Positions 43,778 to 54,861 of a DNA stretch of 64,000 nt are shown here, one piece after another. This DNA comes from Petunia secreta (Eukaryota > Streptophyta > Magnoliopsida > Solanales > Solanaceae), in contig JARKIP010000049.1 of assembly GCA_029990175.1 (NCBI GenBank), positions 8,410,001 through 8,474,000 of the forward strand, read 5' to 3'. Both the position numbers and the translations under genes were made by a program. The notes below the pieces were generated by a model, which did no database searches, was not told where the DNA came from, and saw only the letters and a list, made by a program, of their open reading frames with translations. Each line of letters starts with the position of its first letter. Within the stretch, counting starts at the first letter, position 1.

Positions 43778-45517
43778 ATGTTAGAGCAGTTACTGATATT
43801 CACCAGAGGGGGTTTGATCCTCTGGACATGCAAAGAGCTTGGAAATGCTCTCAGAGGTTCTCCAATTGACACATTGATCCGTTCATGTCTTTTGGAGGAA
43901 CGTTCAGGTGCCGCTTCATATAATTATGATGCACCAGGAGCTGCATACACTCTTAAATGGACGTTTCACAATGAACTGGGGCTTGTTTTTGTTGCTGTGT
44001 ATCAACGAATTCTCCATCTTTTGTATGTGGATGAATTGCTTGCTATGGTTAAGCGGGAATTCTCTGAGATTTATGACCCCAAAAAGACTGTTTACAATGA
44101 ATTTGATGATGTTTTCCAGCAGCTTAGGAAGGAGGCTGAGGCACGTGCTGAAGAAATGAAAAAATCGAAGCAGTTGGGCAAGCCTGTCAACAATAATCTT
44201 GGTAAGAAGCAAGGACAAGTGCAGAAGGGTATTATGAATGGAGGTAATAAAAAAAAGAGTGGTGCTGAATCAGGAAGTGATGGTGGAGATGGTGATAAAG
44301 TAAAAGGTCGTCCCATGGAAAATGGGCATTCTAACAGTAGTAACGGGAATGGAGTAGTGCAGGCTAATGGTAAAGAGAATGGAAGTTCCGATTCTGGGGC
44401 TTTTGATGTAAATAAGCTACAGAAGCTTAGGACTAAAGGAGCAAAGAAAACTGAAAATGTTGTAAAGGGTTCCAAGGCAGAACCTATGAAAAAGATAAAG
44501 AAGAATAGAGTTTGGGATGAAAAACCTCCCGAGTCAAAATTGGATTTCACCGATCCTATGAGTGAGAATGGGAATGAGAATATAGCAGTTGTGGCAGCAG
44601 ATCAAGGTGAGAGTATGATGGACAAAGAGGAGATTGTGAGTAGTGATAGTGAGACTGACGAGGATGAAGACCCAGGGAAAGACAGCAAGGTCGAGGCAAA
44701 GAAGAAAGGTTGGTTCTCATCCATGTTCCAGAGGTAATTCTCATCCATTACCAGTATTCATATATCTTTCTTTTGTGAATTACTTTATTATTCGATTAGT
44801 CCCCGTCATTTCTTCCTTGCTCATGAAAAGAGGAGACTTCATCTTTATAGAAATGTAGTAAAAGGAATGACTGAAATTTCTACCAGTAGTCCTTACAACA
44901 TGGGTAAGTGGGTATGTGCAGATCAGGAAAAAATTTCACCTACCTCCATTTGTAATCACTGTGAAATTGGCCTAATCTGCTTACCAGACTCTTTAAATAT
45001 GATAACATTTGGTGTTATATGATTCAAGCGAAATGGGAAAAGATCTCCATTTCTGACTTTTGAAATTCTGGACATAACCTGGGTTGCTGTTGCATATCCA
45101 GTATCGCAGGAAAAGCAAACTTGGAGAAAGCTGACCTAGAACCAGCTTTAAAAGCTCTGAAGGACAGGCTGATGACCAAGAATGTGGTAAGTTTAGAGTT
45201 GCTTTGCTCTTCCCTGTACCTTCCTTTCTCTCCCCCTCTCCCAAAAGATGGACTAAGAGAAGAAAATGATAGAATAATTCGATTTATGACCAATTTCTTC
45301 TCTCAGCAGTTTTTTGTTTTTTAGTGGTTGATGGGTGTTATGCACTTCTTTCACAGGCCGAGGAAATTGCTGAAAAGCTTTGTGAATCAGTGGCAGCAAG
45401 TCTGGAGGGTAAAAAGCTTGGCTCCTTTACAAGAATTTCTTCAACAGTTCAGGTAAGAGAGTTGGAAGCTTCTATCATTTACTGAATAGAGTTTGTAACC
45501 CTGCGCAAAACCAACCC

Positions 45518-45548
<31 letters not shown>

Positions 45549-47134
45549 AGAAAAATCCCCCAAAACCCAAAAAGCGAAGAAAAAAGTTCCAGGTTTATAA
45601 GAGAGAATAAAGATTAAAGTGGACCGATGTTTTCAAAATCGAATAATTGCATTGTTGAAACTTGAAATCTCTTCAATCTCTTTTTTCCTTACTGGTATAT
45701 TCTGAACATACTAATATGGGGTGTTGAATTGGTCAAACCAGGCAGCAATGGAGGAGGCCCTTGTTCGTATCTTAACCCCTAAACGCTCCATTGATATTTT
45801 GAGGGATGTTCATGCAGCAAAGGAACACGGGAAACCATATGTTGTGGTTTTTGTGGGAGTTAATGGAGTTGGAAAATCTACCAATCTTGCTAAGGTTAAT
45901 TGGAATGGGTCTCCCCTTTTCTTTACTTCAAGGGCCCTTGTATATCTGCTGAGTGGGTCCTTACTTGCTATTCTGCAGGTTGCTTATTGGCTTCAGCAGC
46001 ACAATATCAATGTAATGATGGCTGCTTGTGACACATTCCGATCAGGAGCTGTAGAGCAGCTCCGTACTCATGCACGGAGACTTCAGGTCTGTCATGGCTG
46101 GAGAGTTAGTTTATGTTTATAAATTCGTTGGTCTTTGTTGGGACAGTTTATACAAACTAATTTATGCATTAAACTTTTCTTCAGATCCCCATATTTGAGA
46201 AGGGCTATGAGAAGGATCCAGCCATTGTTGCCAAGGAAGCAATCCAGGAGGCTGACAGAAATGGGTCGGATGTTGTTCTCGTTGATACAGCTGGACGAAT
46301 GCAGGTAGGATTGAATTTTGAATTAACTACCTTGTAGTCATTAGACTCATTACCAATGTGCTTCCATGAAGCCCCTCTAGGTTTTTTTGGTACTTATCGT
46401 GTGGCCACTTATTAGTAATTAAAACTTGGATAAAAAATCTTATCATTGCATAAAATAGTAGTAGTAGAATATTTCTTGGATGTTGTATAAGCTGGACTTG
46501 GACAGGGGTTTCCATTTGTTGGTCCCTCACAAGCTGAATGGCTCTTGTTTCTTTTTTATCTTCACCTTCTTTGTGTCTAAGCACAAGTGTCAATTCCACA
46601 GGATAATGAGCCACTGATGCGAGCACTTTCTAAGCTTATATATGTCAATAGTCCAGATCTGATCCTTTTTGTTGGCGAGGCACTTGTTGGAAATGATGCT
46701 GTTGATCAGTTGTCAAAGTTCAACCAGGTTTGCATATAAGGGTGGTGATAACTTTCTTTATCTTCAAAAATAGCCTCTCATTTGATTCAAACATGTTCTT
46801 TTGTTGTTTACAGAAACTAGGTGACCTTTCACCCTCACCCGATCCAAGATTGATTGATGGGATTTTGTTAACAAAATTTGACACGATTGATGATAAGGTA
46901 CATTTTGCATAAACAAGTATATGCCTCTGCCTACCTTACAATACAAGCTTGTGATCCTACTATTCTTTCTAATTATATTATCATTCTGATATTCAACATA
47001 TGGCGCAGGTGGGAGCAGCATTATCCATGGTATATATATCCGGAGCCCCTGTCATGTTTGTGGGGTGTGGTCAGTCTTACACAGACTTGAAGAAGCTGAA
47101 TGTCAAGTCCATCGTGAAAACACTCCTTAAATGA
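43778..47134 (+). CDS. Signal recognition particle receptor alpha subunit, complete gene
   Basis: ER-membrane GTPase that docks SRP-ribosome complexes at the translocon through SRP54. Coding exons 43778-44733, 45102-45186, 45357-45452, 45742-45894, 45979-46086, 46185-46304, 46602-46727, 46814-46897, 47009-47134, all GT-AG, phases matching, 617 residues (Arabidopsis form about 634). Residues 1 to about 125 are the longin-like SRX domain that binds the beta subunit. Then comes a long charged linker rich in Lys, Asn, Ser and Glu, ending with KKGWFSSMFQS. The NG GTPase domain follows: P-loop GVNGVGKST at 418-426, DTFRSGAVEQL from 448, DTAGR at 500-504, TKFD at 568-571. Intron 4 carries a C24 run (45515-45538). 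No coding defects. Confidence 0.96.
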
Positions 47135-47845
47135 GATCATGTCGTCTTTTAGTTTGTCTTACTATGTTTTAAGGAAGTGTTGGCATTTTGTATTGTTGCT
47201 GAAGTTTATTTGTACGGTCAACCCATCTGTAATCTCACTATTTTGATTTTGAAGGTGAATCAGTTTTCTGGCCTTTTCTGTTTTCCTTATTTCCGTCTCT
47301 CCCTTTTTTGGATCATTGTTAAATTCACTATTTTTAGCTTCAAAACATGATGGATAATGAGCTTGTTTTACTTCATTCTCCAATTAAATACATGTTATTG
47401 GTTCAATAGGACTCTAACTAGCAACATGCTCCTACCACATATTACTAGACTAAAATGGGTCATTTACTAGTTTAATATACCCAGTCATATCACTATTAGT
47501 GTAGAATGCAAAATGGTTTGGATCGGGCAATTGAAATAAATTAGAAACCTTTAAACTTTTCTCGACCCCATTCAATTCCAACTACATTCATTAATTCATG
47601 CCTCTATATACAGTTTGCAAATCAAGTGTGTTTGTGTGGGAGTGTAACACGGTAATTATAAATGCTATTGGGAGGTCAATGTTGACCAATAGTATCATTT
47701 TGGAACTCTGTTCCTCAGTTTTGATACCTCTTAATGGAGTTTTCAATTATTTCCGTTCCTGTTAACTTTTCAATTTGGTTATTAAGTACTGCCCAGGTGA
47801 GCTGGAAATATAATAAATAGAAAACTGTGTCAACGTACAACAAGA
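47135..47845 (+). other. SRP receptor 3' UTR and intergenic DNA
   Basis: Non-coding sequence between the stop codon and the tRNA gene; no repeats recognised. Confidence 0.5.
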
Positions 47846-47917
47846 TCCGTTGTAGTCTAGTTGGTTAGGATACTCGGCTCTCACCCGAGAGACCCGGGTT
47901 CAAGTCCCGGCAACGGA
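47846..47917 (+). tRNA. tRNA-Glu, anticodon CTC
   Basis: 72 bases starting TCCGTTG and ending CAACGGA, a fully paired 7-bp acceptor stem. The D arm contains GTCTAGTTGGTTAGGAT, the anticodon stem is CTCGG/CCGAG with loop CTCTCAC (anticodon CTC), and the T arm CGGG-TTCAAGT-CCCG is perfect. Boxes A and B are intact, so RNA polymerase III should transcribe it. The first T4 downstream is at 47924-47927, within the target duplication of the MULE that follows. It decodes GAG. Confidence 0.97.
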
Positions 47918-48109
47918 ATTATATTTTGGGTGACTTACAAAAATACCCACACAAGGTAAAGTATTTACACTCCCTACCCACAACTTTCACATATTACCTC
48001 ATCTACCCATAAAATAATTACCTAAATACCCACTTCAATTCCCATTCCATTCTGGCATATTCCACCTCACACGCGTCTCATTTTCTTCACCACTCCCGCG
48101 GCCCCCACA

Positions 48110-48379
48110 ATGGATACTCTTCTCCTTCACAGTCCGTCCCCAACACTAACGACGGCAACGACACCGAAGCTTAGCCACAAACCTCCTTGTTGCTCCGCCA
48201 CTTCCGACCTAAACAAACCTAATTTCACCACCGCTAGTTTCAATTCCCACAAAATTCACATTGATCTCCCCAAATTCATGCTAATCTCTCCCCAAACTCA
48301 CGCCAAAACCCTAATTTTTACACAAATACACGCTTACAGAGATTTGTATACTTACAGAGGTGCGTCAGAGAAATGGTAG
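48110..48379 (+). other. Short reading frame in Pack-MULE copy 1 (89 codons), origin unknown
   Basis: Starts MDTLLLHSPSPTLTTATTPK and is rich in Ser, Thr and Pro with few acidic residues, like a plastid transit peptide. It could be a captured first exon or chance coding in the element's leader. Only 180 bases from the left terminus. I do not recognise a parent gene. The same frame is at 52787-53056 in copy 2. Confidence 0.4.
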
Positions 48380-49243
48380 CCCGAGTTAGGGTTCCACCAC
48401 TTTTAATGGTATATAATTTTGATTTTGTCACAGTATATTTTTGTATTAAGAGAAAACCATGCTTCTATTGTATACCTTTGGATGCTTCTATTATATACTT
48501 TCTAATATACTGGTATACCATAATTGTATACAACTTTGATTTTGTCACAATATATTTTTGGTATTAAACGAAAATCATGCTTCTATTATATACTTTCTAA
48601 TATACCGGTATACCATAATGGTATACAACTTTGGTTGTTTTATTGATTTCTAAATTTGGGTTTTGGGAAATGTTTTTGTCATCTTTTTGGGGGATTTGAA
48701 TACCTTTTTGGTTGTTACATTGGTTCTTGAATCAGGTGATTGTTAGTTGCAGAGGTTTGAGCAATGCTCCTTTCATCACGATCTGTGAACTCTTCAGATT
48801 CATGCTTTCTTTTAAGTCTTGCAAATCAATTAGGGAGAAACTAAGTGTTGCTCCAGTTGTTGTACGACTGTGTTTTTCGAGAAACTAAGGTGATTGTTAG
48901 TATTAGATGTTGTGAGTTCTCTTCAATGCCCATTCTTCATGATGTTGGTGTTTCTTTTACCTATTATCTTCCTCGTCTGTGTGAACCAGTTGTATGCTAG
49001 TTCATTGAATTGTCCTCACTCTGGCGTGCGTCTGATGAGTCGTGCATTTGGTCATTGCTTACACTTGTATTTATAATGTGCACATAATGATGTCTCAATG
49101 TGCTACTTCCTCAATTTGCTGTAACATTTATTGCACTTGCATGGCATATATAGGCTAGTAGCCGATTCCCGTACTTTCCCACTGCATAGACCAGTATGTG
49201 TTATTTTAAAAGCTGGATATAACATGGTTTGATCCTTGTATAG

Positions 49244-49581
49244 GTGCTCCAAATGATGCATTATACAAGGAACTCTGGCATGCCTGTGCTGGACCTCTTG
49301 TAACAGTTCCTCGTGAAGGGGAACGGGTTTATTATTTCCCACAGGGTCATATGGAACAGGTATTTTCTCTTCATTTTTCTTGGCTCCTCGTTTATCTTAC
49401 CAGGTCTTATGGACTTTTGAATTTTCTCTCTGTAAACTTATAAACCCTCAGTTCTAATACTGCCTTCTAGTGCTTTTTTGAGAATATCTAATGATACATT
49501 TTCCTTTCTAACTCATTGTGGTTCAATTTGATTGCAACCTATATCCAGCTTGAAGCATCGACACATCAGGGATTAGACCAA
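49244..49581 (+). pseudogene. Captured auxin response factor (ARF) fragment, copy 1
   Basis: Exon 49244-49359 is preceded by TAG and followed by GT and encodes ELWHACAGPLVTVPREGERV and YYFPQGHMEQ, the hallmark just before the ARF B3 DNA-binding domain. After an intron, 49549 onward reads LEASTHQGLDQ and stops at about 49582-49584. The exon-intron border matches the usual ARF structure, so genomic DNA rather than cDNA was captured. Only about 50 codons remain, without the B3 domain. Confidence 0.88.
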
Positions 49582-49612
49582 TAACTTCCTTCTTTTAATT
49601 TGTCATTACTAG

Positions 49613-50184
49613 GACTTTCTGGCACTCCCAGGAAACCAGTTGATGTACCCTTTTGGAAAAACTATGAGCCCAGCTGGGCTAGCCACCATATTAAGTATAT
49701 CAATGGTGGTGCCACTGCTGAGCTTCTTCTTGACAGGTCTTCAGGTAATAATGCACTACTAAAAGTTTATCTTTCATTTGGTACCGTCTTTTTTGGTGTC
49801 CCCTTTATTCTGACTTTTACTTTGATTTTGTATGAATGAAGGAGCTGGATTTCAGTCAAAGAAATCATATCTGTTTGGACACTTCAGCATGAGAATGAAG
49901 CTTGTTGGAGGAGATTCAGCTGGTGTTGTCACTGCATTTTACGTAAGTAGTTAAAATGTAGTACACTGTTTAGATCTACTATAATTAATTTTCTTTATTC
50001 TTCACAGTGATGAATAAATATAACTTTTTGTACTGATTTCTTTTTTGTTGGAAAAACTTTTCAGTTGTCATCAAACAATGCAGAGCATGATGAGATAGAT
50101 TTTGAGTTCTTGGGTAATAGGACAGGTCAGCCATATATATTGCAGACAAATGTGTTCACGGGAGGAAAAGGAGACAGAGAACAT
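49613..50184 (+). pseudogene. Captured xyloglucan endotransglucosylase/hydrolase (XTH) fragment, copy 1
   Basis: Three exons with intact splice sites: 49613-49744 (VPFWKNYEPSWASHHIKYIN), 49842-49942 (SKKSYLFGHFSMRMKLVGGD), 50065 to about 50184 with the GH16 catalytic motif HDEIDFEFLGNR and GQPYILQTNVFTGGKGDRE. It is the N-terminal half of an XTH enzyme without signal peptide or C-terminal domain. The frame is undamaged, suggesting recent capture. Confidence 0.9.
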
Positions 50185-50469
50185 GTATTGTTGGTCCTGT
50201 TCTATGAAGTGATGCTAGTCATATTTCATTGAGAATGCCACACCAGATCTGCATGGGATGACTATGCAAGAGGCCTGAGATGCTGCTCGTCTCCACATTA
50301 CTGATACATGTTTCTACTACGGTGGCACTGTGATGTTTGTGGTGGTGTCGGGGTTGTTTGTCTCGGTGCGATGATTGAGGGGATAGTGATGATGTGGTGT
50401 CGACACTATGATGGCAGCGTTGATGACTCAATGTAGCAGTGATGATCCGAGATTATTCTTTAATTAAAG

Positions 50470-51830
50470 TAGTATACTTTTCTGCAGAACAGTTAAGCTA
50501 GTATACCCATATGGTATACAGTTTACAATAAAGGGTATACAATGGAAAAATAAGTTTTTGTAATATTATAAACAATCAAGGCTGGTATACAGGGCCGATT
50601 GGTATACAAGAGGCAGCACTTGGACATGGTCGATAGCGAGAAGGCAACGATGATAGCTACATTGAGGCAACAATGTTAATTGTTTGTGTGGGGTTGGAGA
50701 AATAGTAGCAGTAATGATGTACTGTCATGCTTGTGGTGGTGTGGCTATGAAGCTGTGGTGATGAAGTCGAGTGATGGCAATGGCACATTGGAGCTGAAAA
50801 TCAAAGAAAAAATTGCATAAACTGTATACTACAATAGTATACTACTGCAGAAACTATAACAGTATACTACTATAGTATGCAGCTTACTACTCTTACACTT
50901 CAATTGTATACTATATTAATTTACTGGAATGACATATTCCTTTAGTATACAATTTACTCTAACTGTATACTTCAACTTGATATTTGTATATTATTTTGGT
51001 GTACACCTTTTTATGTTGGATTGAAGTGTGAGCTACTATTGAATAAATAAATATTTTGAATATTGTTGTTTTAAATGCAGTATACATTTTTGGTATACCA
51101 TATACATTTCTGGTATACGATATACTTCTAGCAAACTTGTACATGCATAAAATAAGGTGGGTGAGGTATACTCTATTTTTCACAGTATACCTTTATGGTA
51201 TATAATCCAATTGTTTTATTATCATTGTATACCTTTCGACTATAATGTATACATATACAGTATACAGTTCCACTTGTATACAAACTATATCTCTTTTCCA
51301 CTTGTATTCTTCTTCTGTGAATCGACGAATCAAAAGCACGAATCAAAGACCCACAAACATTCTTCCCCATAAAGTAGTGCAAATTTCACCTAAAGGTATG
51401 CAGTGAAACCCCGCCTAATTAATGCCGGTATACTTTTGGATAGAAGTATACCATAAAGGTATACAGTAAACAAGAGAGTATGAAAAGAGAGTAAGCCCTA
51501 AAGGTATGCAGTGAAACCCCACCTAATTCATGCATGTATACTTTTGGATAGAATATACTATAAAGGTATACAGTAAACAAGTGATCAAGGAAATGATCAC
51601 TGAAGTATACAACTGTATTAAGCTGTATACCATAGTAGTATACTGTTTTAGTAAATTATAGCAGTATACTATAGCAATATACATTTGAAGTACACATGTA
51701 GTAAATTGTAAACTATAGCAGTATACTATTACAATAAATTATAACAGTATACTATTACAAATAAATTATAACAGTATACCATTGTAGTATACAGTTTATG
51801 CAGATTTTTTTCTTTGATTTGCAGCTCAAA
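50470..51830. repeat. GTATAC-rich region with large internal inverted repeat (copy 1)
   Basis: The palindromic hexamer GTATAC and variants recur dozens of times, often as GGTATACAGT or AGTATACTA. The outer edges GAGCTGAAAATCAAAG (50791) and CTTTGATTTGCAGCTC (ending 51827) are inverted repeats that continue inward for about 80 bases, enclosing roughly 1 kb, which may be a MITE nested in the MULE. The same stands in copy 2 (55147-56507). Confidence 0.75.
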
Positions 51831-53920
51831 AAATTTGATTTCAAGCACCTCAAATTAATTTTGATTAAGACCAAATTTTAGCACCAACATTCCAAAGATA
51901 ATAGAAGTGAAACAGAGATCACTAAGAAGGTAGCACCCTTTTTTTCTGGCCAAAAGAAGCAAAAGTGACTCCACGTATTATGCCATAAACGTTAACCATC
52001 TTATATTTATAACTCTTCGCTTAATAATAGTTGTACACGATCAGTTATCTCACAGATAACCTAATCCAATTCGAGAGGATTATGGCTCCCTTAAAACAGC
52101 TTACCCAACTGAAAACATGAGGAATAATTATTATGAAAATCCCAGGCATGGAGAAAAATGTACAACGTAGAAAGTTGATACCAATATTAATGTTGTTCAC
52201 GACTACATCTCCAAATGTCATATGCTTCAGCACAAAACTTTTCTTGTCTTGTTCTCAGCTGAATGGTTATTTACAAAAAATTCTAAATGTTGAAGTATTG
52301 ACAATAAAGAAATGGAGAGGGATTACGGAGCTTTACTTGGGAAAATACTGGAAGATAATAGAAATATTAGAGGTAAAATAGTAAAAAGTTTATCTATTTG
52401 TTGTTTGATAAAGGATCAGGTAGTAGTTGGGGAGATGGGGAGATGGGGAAGATCAGAGAAATGGGAAGGGGCGGGAAAGGGAAAGGGAAAGGGAATAGGG
52501 ATTTGAGGGAATGGGTATGGGCTGTAAATATTTTTCAATAAATGGGTAGGGAAAATTCAAATGGGTATGCTCTGTAATTACTATCAAGAGGGTGGGCATA
52601 CAGTGGGTGACTTACAAAAATACCCACACAAGGTAAAGTATTTACACTCCCTACCCACAACTTTCACATATTACCTCATCTACCCATAAAATAATTACCT
52701 AAATACCCACTTCAATTCCCATTCCATTCTGGCATATTCCACCTCACACGCGTCTCATTTTCTTCACCACTCCCGCGGCCCCCACAATGGATACTCTTCT
52801 CCTTCACAGTCCGTCCCCAACACTAACGACGGCAACGACACCGAAGCTTAGCCACAAACCTCCTTGTTGCTCCGCCACTTCCGACCTAAACAAACCTAAT
52901 TTCACCACCGCTAGTTTCAATTCCCACAAAATTCACATTGATCTCCCCAAATTCATGCTAATCTCTCCCCAAACTCACGCCAAAACCCTAATTTTTACAC
53001 AAATACACGCTTACAGAGATTTGTATACTTACAGAGGTGCGTCAGAGAAATGGTAGCCCGAGTTAGGGTTCCACCACTTTTAATGGTATATAATTTTGAT
53101 TTTGTCACAGTATATTTTTGTATTAAGAGAAAACCATGCTTCTATTGTATACCTTTGGATGCTTCTATTATATACTTTCTAATATACTGGTATACCATAA
53201 TTGTATACAACTTTGATTTTGTCACAATATATTTTTGGTATTAAACGAAAATCATGCTTCTATTATATACTTTCTAATATACCGGTATACCATAATGGTA
53301 TACAACTTTGGTTGTTTTATTGATTTCTAAATTTGGGTTTTGGGAAATGTTTTTGTCATCTTTTTGGGGGATTTGAATACCTTTTTGGTTGTTACATTGG
53401 TTCTTGAATCAGGTGATTGTTAGTTGCAGAGGTTTGAGCAATGCTCCTTTCATCACGATCTGTGAACTCTTCAGATTCATGCTTTCTTTTAAGTCTTGCA
53501 AATCAATTAGGGAGAAACTAAGTGTTGCTCCAGTTGTTGTACGACTGTGTTTTTCGAGAAACTAAGGTGATTGTTAGTATTAGATGTTGTGAGTTCTCTT
53601 CAATGCCCATTCTTCATGATGTTGGTGTTTCTTTTACCTATTATCTTCCTCGTCTGTGTGAACCAGTTGTATGCTAGTTCATTGAATTGTCCTCACTCTG
53701 GCGTGCGTCTGATGAGTCGTGCATTTGGTCATTGCTTACACTTGTATTTATAATGTGCACATAATGATGTATCAATGTGCTACTTCCTCAATTTGCTGTA
53801 ACATTTATTGCACTTGCATGGCATATATAGGCTAGTAGCCGATTCCCGTACTTTCCCACTGCATAGACCAGTATGTGTTATTTTAAAAGCTGGATATAAC
53901 ATGGTTTGATCCTTGTATAG

Positions 53921-54258
53921 GTGCTCCAAATGATGCATTATACAAGGAACTCTGGCATGCCTGTGCTGGACCTCTTGTAACAGTTCCTCGTGAAGGGGAA
54001 CGGGTTTATTATTTCCCACAGGGTCATATGGAACAGGTATTTTCTCTTCATTTTTCTTGGCTCCTCGTTTATCTTACCAGGTCTTATGGACTTTTGAATT
54101 TTCTCTCTGTAAACTTATAAACCCTCAGTTCTAATACTGCCTTCTAGTGCTTTTTTGAGAATATCTAATGATACATTTTCCTTTCTAACTCATTGTGGTT
54201 CAATTTGATTGCAACCTATATCCAGCTTGAAGCATCGACACATCAGGGATTAGACCAA
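53921..54258 (+). pseudogene. Captured ARF fragment, copy 2
   Basis: Same as 49244-49581, displaced by 4677 bases; exons 53921-54036 and from 54226. Confidence 0.88.
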
Positions 54259-54289
54259 TAACTTCCTTCTTTTAATTTGTCATTACTAG

Positions 54290-54861
54290 GACTTTCTGGC
54301 ACTCCCAGGAAACCAGTTGATGTACCCTTTTGGAAAAACTATGAGCCCAGCTGGGCTAGCCACCATATTAAGTATATCAATGGTGGTGCCACTGCTGAGC
54401 TTCTTCTTGACAGGTCTTCAGGTAATAATGCACTACTAAAAGTTTATCTTTCATTTGGTACCGTCTTTTTTGGTGTCCCCTTTATTCTGACTTTTACTTT
54501 GATTTTGTATGAATGAAGGAGCTGGATTTCAGTCAAAGAAATCATATCTGTTTGGACACTTCAGCATGAGAATGAAGCTTGTTGGAGGAGATTCAGCTGG
54601 TGTTGTCACTGCATTTTACGTAAGTAGTTAAAATGTAGTACACTGTTTAGATCTACTATAATTAATTTTCTTTATTCTTCACAGTGATGAATAAATATAA
54701 CTTTTTGTACTGATTTCTTTTTTGTTGGAAAAACTTTTCAGTTGTCATCAAACAATGCAGAGCATGATGAGATAGATTTTGAGTTCTTGGGTAATAGGAC
54801 AGGTCAGCCATATATATTGCAGACAAATGTGTTCACGGGAGGAAAAGGAGACAGAGAACAT
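54290..54861 (+). pseudogene. Captured XTH fragment, copy 2
   Basis: Same as 49613-50184, displaced by 4677 bases; exons 54290-54421, 54519-54619, and 54742 to about 54861. Confidence 0.9.

Larger units (their letters stand above)
47928..52604 (+). repeat. Pack-MULE unit, copy 1 (4677 bp)
   Basis: First unit of the dimer. From left: inverted-repeat terminus, a short reading frame (48110-48379), GTATAC-rich sequence, ARF fragments, XTH fragments, then a GTATAC-rich region with an internal inverted repeat (50791-51827), and a G/A-rich right subterminal part (52430-52560). Confidence 0.9.

Noticed and set aside
44092..44550. 152-codon minus-strand reading frame
   Set aside because: Antisense shadow of the Lys/Ser-rich SRP receptor linker.
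50470..51830. GTATAC repeats as a CRISPR-like or regulated array
   Set aside because: Spacing is irregular, the unit is a 6-bp palindrome, and the region lies inside a eukaryotic transposon.
52133..52381. 82-codon reading frame in the MULE right part
   Set aside because: No recognisable domain; weak coding character; kept only as part of the element.
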